In this document: positions 5,479 to 7,078 of the stretch, piece by piece
How the letters are laid out: every line of letters starts with the position of its first letter
Position numbering within the stretch: position 1 is the first letter of the stretch
NCBI GenBank assembly: GCA_040881945.1
Contig: JBBECF010000040.1
Location: forward strand, 1-7,078
Reading direction: 5' to 3'
Source of the DNA: JBBECF01 sp040881945
GTDB taxonomy: Bacteria; Pseudomonadota; Alphaproteobacteria; Dongiales; Dongiaceae
Length of the DNA stretch: 7,078 bases
The notes under the pieces: model-generated
What the model was told of the DNA's origin: nothing
Databases searched by the model: none
Seen by the model: the letters and a program-made list of their open reading frames with translations, nothing else
Position numbers and translations under genes: made by a program

Positions 5479-6264
5479 CTAAATCCGGAACAGCCGGCCG
5501 AGGCCGGGGACGGGTTCCCGGTATCCGGCGAGCCGCAGGCAATGCCAGGCGAGCGCGTGGTTGCTCGAGGTGACCGGCTTGCCGAGGTCGGATTCGAGCC
5601 GCTCCACGATGGCGGCGAGGCGCAGGCTGGTACAGGAGACGAACACCGCGTCGACGCACGCGTCGCGGCCGAGCTCGACGACGGCGTCGCGGATCGACGC
5701 CAGGGAAATGCGCGCCACTTCGTTGTCGTTTTCGTGGTTGAACGAGCCCATCACCGGCACCGCGACGCCGCGCGCCTCGATGAAATCGCGCAACATCCGG
5801 TTCACCGCTTCGACATAGGGCGTGAGCAGCGCGATGCGGCGGGCGCCGAGCGCCTTCAGCCCGGCGATCGCCGCGGTGATCGGGGTGGTGCAGGCGACGC
5901 CCGGCCGCGCCTCGCGGATGCGCGCGAAGACCTTGTCCTCGCCGATCACCACGGCGCCGGAGGTGCACGCATAGGCGACGACGTCGAGCCTGGCGCCGGG
6001 CAGGATCAAGGCGGTCGCGGCCGCGATGCCACGCTCCATCTCCGCCAGGGTCGTCGGGTTGATGGCGGCGGCGTTGGCGATGCGGCTTTCGTAGAACGCA
6101 ACGCCGTCGAGGCGCAGCATGTCGCGGAATTCGTGCTCGATCGTATTGTCGGTCGCGAGCACGACCAGCCCGATCGCCGCGCTCCGGGCGATGCCTTCGT
6201 CCAGGACGAATGGCATTTTCGTCCTGCTGACGATGGCGGCCTCGCGCAACGCGGCCTCGGCCAT
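5479..6264 (-). CDS. Asp/Glu racemase-superfamily enzyme, maleate isomerase / EutA-like (Amdase family)
   Basis: Members of this family isomerise maleate to fumarate, decarboxylate arylmalonates, or act in ectoine or pyrimidine-type catabolism through cysteine acid-base chemistry in a two-lobed pseudo-symmetric fold. With the ATG at 6264 the product has 261 residues, near the usual 240-260. Visible are AAIGLVVLATDNTIEHEFR, ESRIANAAAINPTTLAEME, the first catalytic loop AYACTSGAVV (Cys100), a second-lobe start TTPITAAIAGLKALGARRIA, LLTPYVEAVN, MGSFN, the second catalytic loop VSCTSLR (Cys211), and GKPVTSSNHALAWHCLRLAG. Both cysteines are present, which favours an isomerase or racemase over arylmalonate decarboxylase, which keeps only one. 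GGAGGA seven bases before 6264 supports this start; an upstream ATG at 6345 would add 27 residues but lacks a ribosome-binding site. It heads an operon with the nitronate monooxygenase. The exact substrate is not readable. Confidence 0.82.
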   Translation of the reverse strand: MAEAALREAAIVSRTKMPFVLDEGIARSAAIGLVVLATDNTIEHEFRDMLRLDGVAFYESRIANAAAINPTTLAEMERGIAAATALILPGARLDVVAYACTSGAVVIGEDKVFARIREARPGVACTTPITAAIAGLKALGARRIALLTPYVEAVNRMLRDFIEARGVAVPVMGSFNHENDNEVARISLASIRDAVVELGRDACVDAVFVSCTSLRLAAIVERLESDLGKPVTSSNHALAWHCLRLAGYREPVPGLGRLFRI

Positions 6265-6271
6265 GGCGATG

Positions 6272-6277
6272 TCCTCC
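6272..6277 (-). promoter_or_regulatory. Ribosome-binding site deciding the isomerase-like start
   Basis: The complement reads GGAGGA, seven nucleotides before the ATG at 6264. The longer alternative start at 6345 has only AT-rich DNA without purine-rich complementarity upstream. This makes 6264 the better choice, although a leaderless start at 6345 remains possible. Confidence 0.6.
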
Positions 6278-6348
6278 GCGGAAGGGCGTCCAGGGTCCAG
6301 ACTATACGCCGGGTCGCGCTGGCGGTCGTAAGGATTTCGTGTCATGAA

Positions 6349-6370
6349 TAATTGGCATTTAATTGGTAAT
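6349..6370. promoter_or_regulatory. 11-bp direct repeat in an AT-rich divergent promoter region
   Basis: TAATTGGCATT (6349-6359) is followed immediately by TAATTGGTAAT (6360-6370); they match at 9 of 11 positions and the TAATTGG core is exact. The repeat distance is one helical turn, so two protein subunits would bind the same face of the DNA. The block is the most AT-rich stretch in the window and lies in the spacer between the divergent isomerase-like gene (start 6264) and the exported-protein gene (start 6461). It may be an operator or hold the promoters. I cannot assign -35 and -10 boxes with confidence. Confidence 0.45.
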
Positions 6371-6448
6371 GTTTGCCGGGTCATGATCTCTCGGAATCGG
6401 CAGCCGGCCAGGGTCGCGATCCGGCGGGCTGCGGCATCGTGCCCAAAA

Positions 6449-6453
6449 AAAGG
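6449..6453 (+). promoter_or_regulatory. Ribosome-binding site deciding the exported-protein start
   Basis: A run of seven A (6445-6451) leads into GG, giving AAAGG seven nucleotides before the ATG at 6461. It supports 6461 over the in-frame ATG at 6344, which would place 39 non-signal-like residues ahead of the signal peptide. Confidence 0.6.
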
Positions 6454-6460
6454 TATCGCC

Positions 6461-7048
6461 ATGCATGTCTTGCGAACAGGGTTGTTCGGGGCGCTTGCCC
6501 TGCTGGTCCTGGCGCCGCCGCCGGCGGCCGGCCAGCCGTTCGACGCCGCCCTCAACGCCATTGCCTACGGCCCGATCGCGCCCGGCGCCGCCTTCCAAAT
6601 TTGGATGACCCGGGACGACGAGTTGGCGCGGCGGGTCCGCGAACTGGTCGAATCGGAGCTGCGGGGGCGGGGCTACGCCGTGGCCGATGACGCCCCGCTA
6701 GTGCTGACCATCGAGACCGAGGCGGACGGCCCGGACGGCCCGGACGAGGGCAGCCTCGGGCAATTCCGCGCCGACAGTGACAGCGGGGCGGAGATCCGCA
6801 TGAATGTGTGGTCGTCCCGCGACGACAGCCTGCTGGGGCCGACGCCGGACCGGCCGCGCCGCGCGCGGACCTTTCGGATCACCGTGGCGGTTCACGATCA
6901 GGCGACCGGTCGTTACCTCTGGCGCGGCGCAATAGACGGCGCGCGAGACGGCAGCACGAACGCTCTCTCAGCCAGCGAGGCGGCGGTCCCGGCCCTCGTC
7001 GACGCCATCGGCCAGACCGTGGACAACCCGAGCGTCCCGCTGCGCTGA
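6461..7048 (+). CDS. Exported protein with DUF4136-like features
   Basis: The 195-residue product begins with a typical Sec signal peptide: MHVLRTGLFG, a hydrophobic core to about residue 18, then PPPAAG-Q, with cleavage near residue 24. There is no lipobox cysteine, so it should be a soluble periplasmic protein. The mature part has a helix of the type RRVRELVESELRGRGYAVADDAPLVLTIE (residues 57-85), an acidic linker with repeated DGPDGPDE (89-96), and a beta-rich end FRITVAVHDQATGRYLWRGAIDG (138-160) before a helix closing at the C-terminus. The order, a helix ending in a KGY/RGY-like turn and a strand with D..TG..LWRG, resembles DUF4136 lipoproteins. That is inference from pattern only. It is divergent from the isomerase-like gene and could share its control region. 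A start at 6344 was set aside because 6461 gives the signal peptide and a better ribosome-binding site. Confidence 0.75.
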   Translation: MHVLRTGLFGALALLVLAPPPAAGQPFDAALNAIAYGPIAPGAAFQIWMTRDDELARRVRELVESELRGRGYAVADDAPLVLTIETEADGPDGPDEGSLGQFRADSDSGAEIRMNVWSSRDDSLLGPTPDRPRRARTFRITVAVHDQATGRYLWRGAIDGARDGSTNALSASEAAVPALVDAIGQTVDNPSVPLR

Positions 7049-7078
7049 TCGCGGCTGGTTCCCGCTAACGCAATCGCG

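Noticed and set aside
3852..5573. 573-residue plus-strand open frame across dadA and the nitronate monooxygenase
   Set aside because: It is out of frame with dadA and antisense to the monooxygenase; highly Arg/Ala-rich with no domain.
5347..6351. 334-residue plus-strand open frame opposite the isomerase-like gene
   Set aside because: It is antisense to a gene with two conserved catalytic cysteine loops; composition is typical of a shadow frame.
7049..7078. Terminator after the exported-protein gene
   Set aside because: The last 30 bases show no stable stem followed by a T-run; the window ends too soon to judge.

Overview
The window is very GC-rich double-stranded bacterial DNA with tightly packed genes on both strands. 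Protein character (aerobic-type CobJ and CobM, a Rhodospirillales-like chemoreceptor signalling domain, DadA) and codon use point to an alphaproteobacterium, probably a Rhodospirillales-like lineage. That is inference from the translated products; no rRNA or other marker is present.

Layout. (1) 1-1128, plus strand: the 3' end of cobJ followed by complete cobM, the tail of an aerobic cobalamin operon. An 80-bp palindromic array of 7-bp repeats sits across the cobJ stop and reaches almost to the cobM start. (2) 1129-2605: a scarred zone. It holds a pair of 22-bp tandem repeats, a chemoreceptor (MCP) gene on the minus strand with no 5' part, a LuxR-type response-regulator gene on the plus strand with no 5' part, and a small terminal-inverted-repeat element. 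The two truncated genes meet 5' end to 5' end at about 2030-2050, as expected if one deletion removed the divergent promoter region and both N-termini (or if the assembly is chimeric there). (3) 2606-3094, minus: a small secreted helical protein of unknown function. (4) 3223-4473, plus: dadA, D-amino-acid dehydrogenase. (5) 4470-6264, minus: an operon of a two-cysteine maleate-isomerase/Asp-Glu-racemase-like enzyme followed by a nitronate monooxygenase. Its last gene overlaps the dadA stop by 4 bp in a convergent arrangement. (6) 6461-7048, plus: a small exported protein with DUF4136-like features, divergent from the isomerase gene across an AT-rich spacer with an 11-bp direct repeat.

How they fit together. 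cobJ and cobM act in consecutive ring-methylation steps of corrin synthesis. DadA, the isomerase/racemase-like protein and the nitronate monooxygenase are all small-molecule catabolic enzymes and may form one amino-acid or organic-acid utilisation locus, but the shared substrate cannot be read from sequence. I see no CRISPR array, tRNA, rRNA, intact transposase or recognisable new defence system. The most unusual content is the set of repeats and the rearrangement scar between the cobalamin operon and the catabolic genes.
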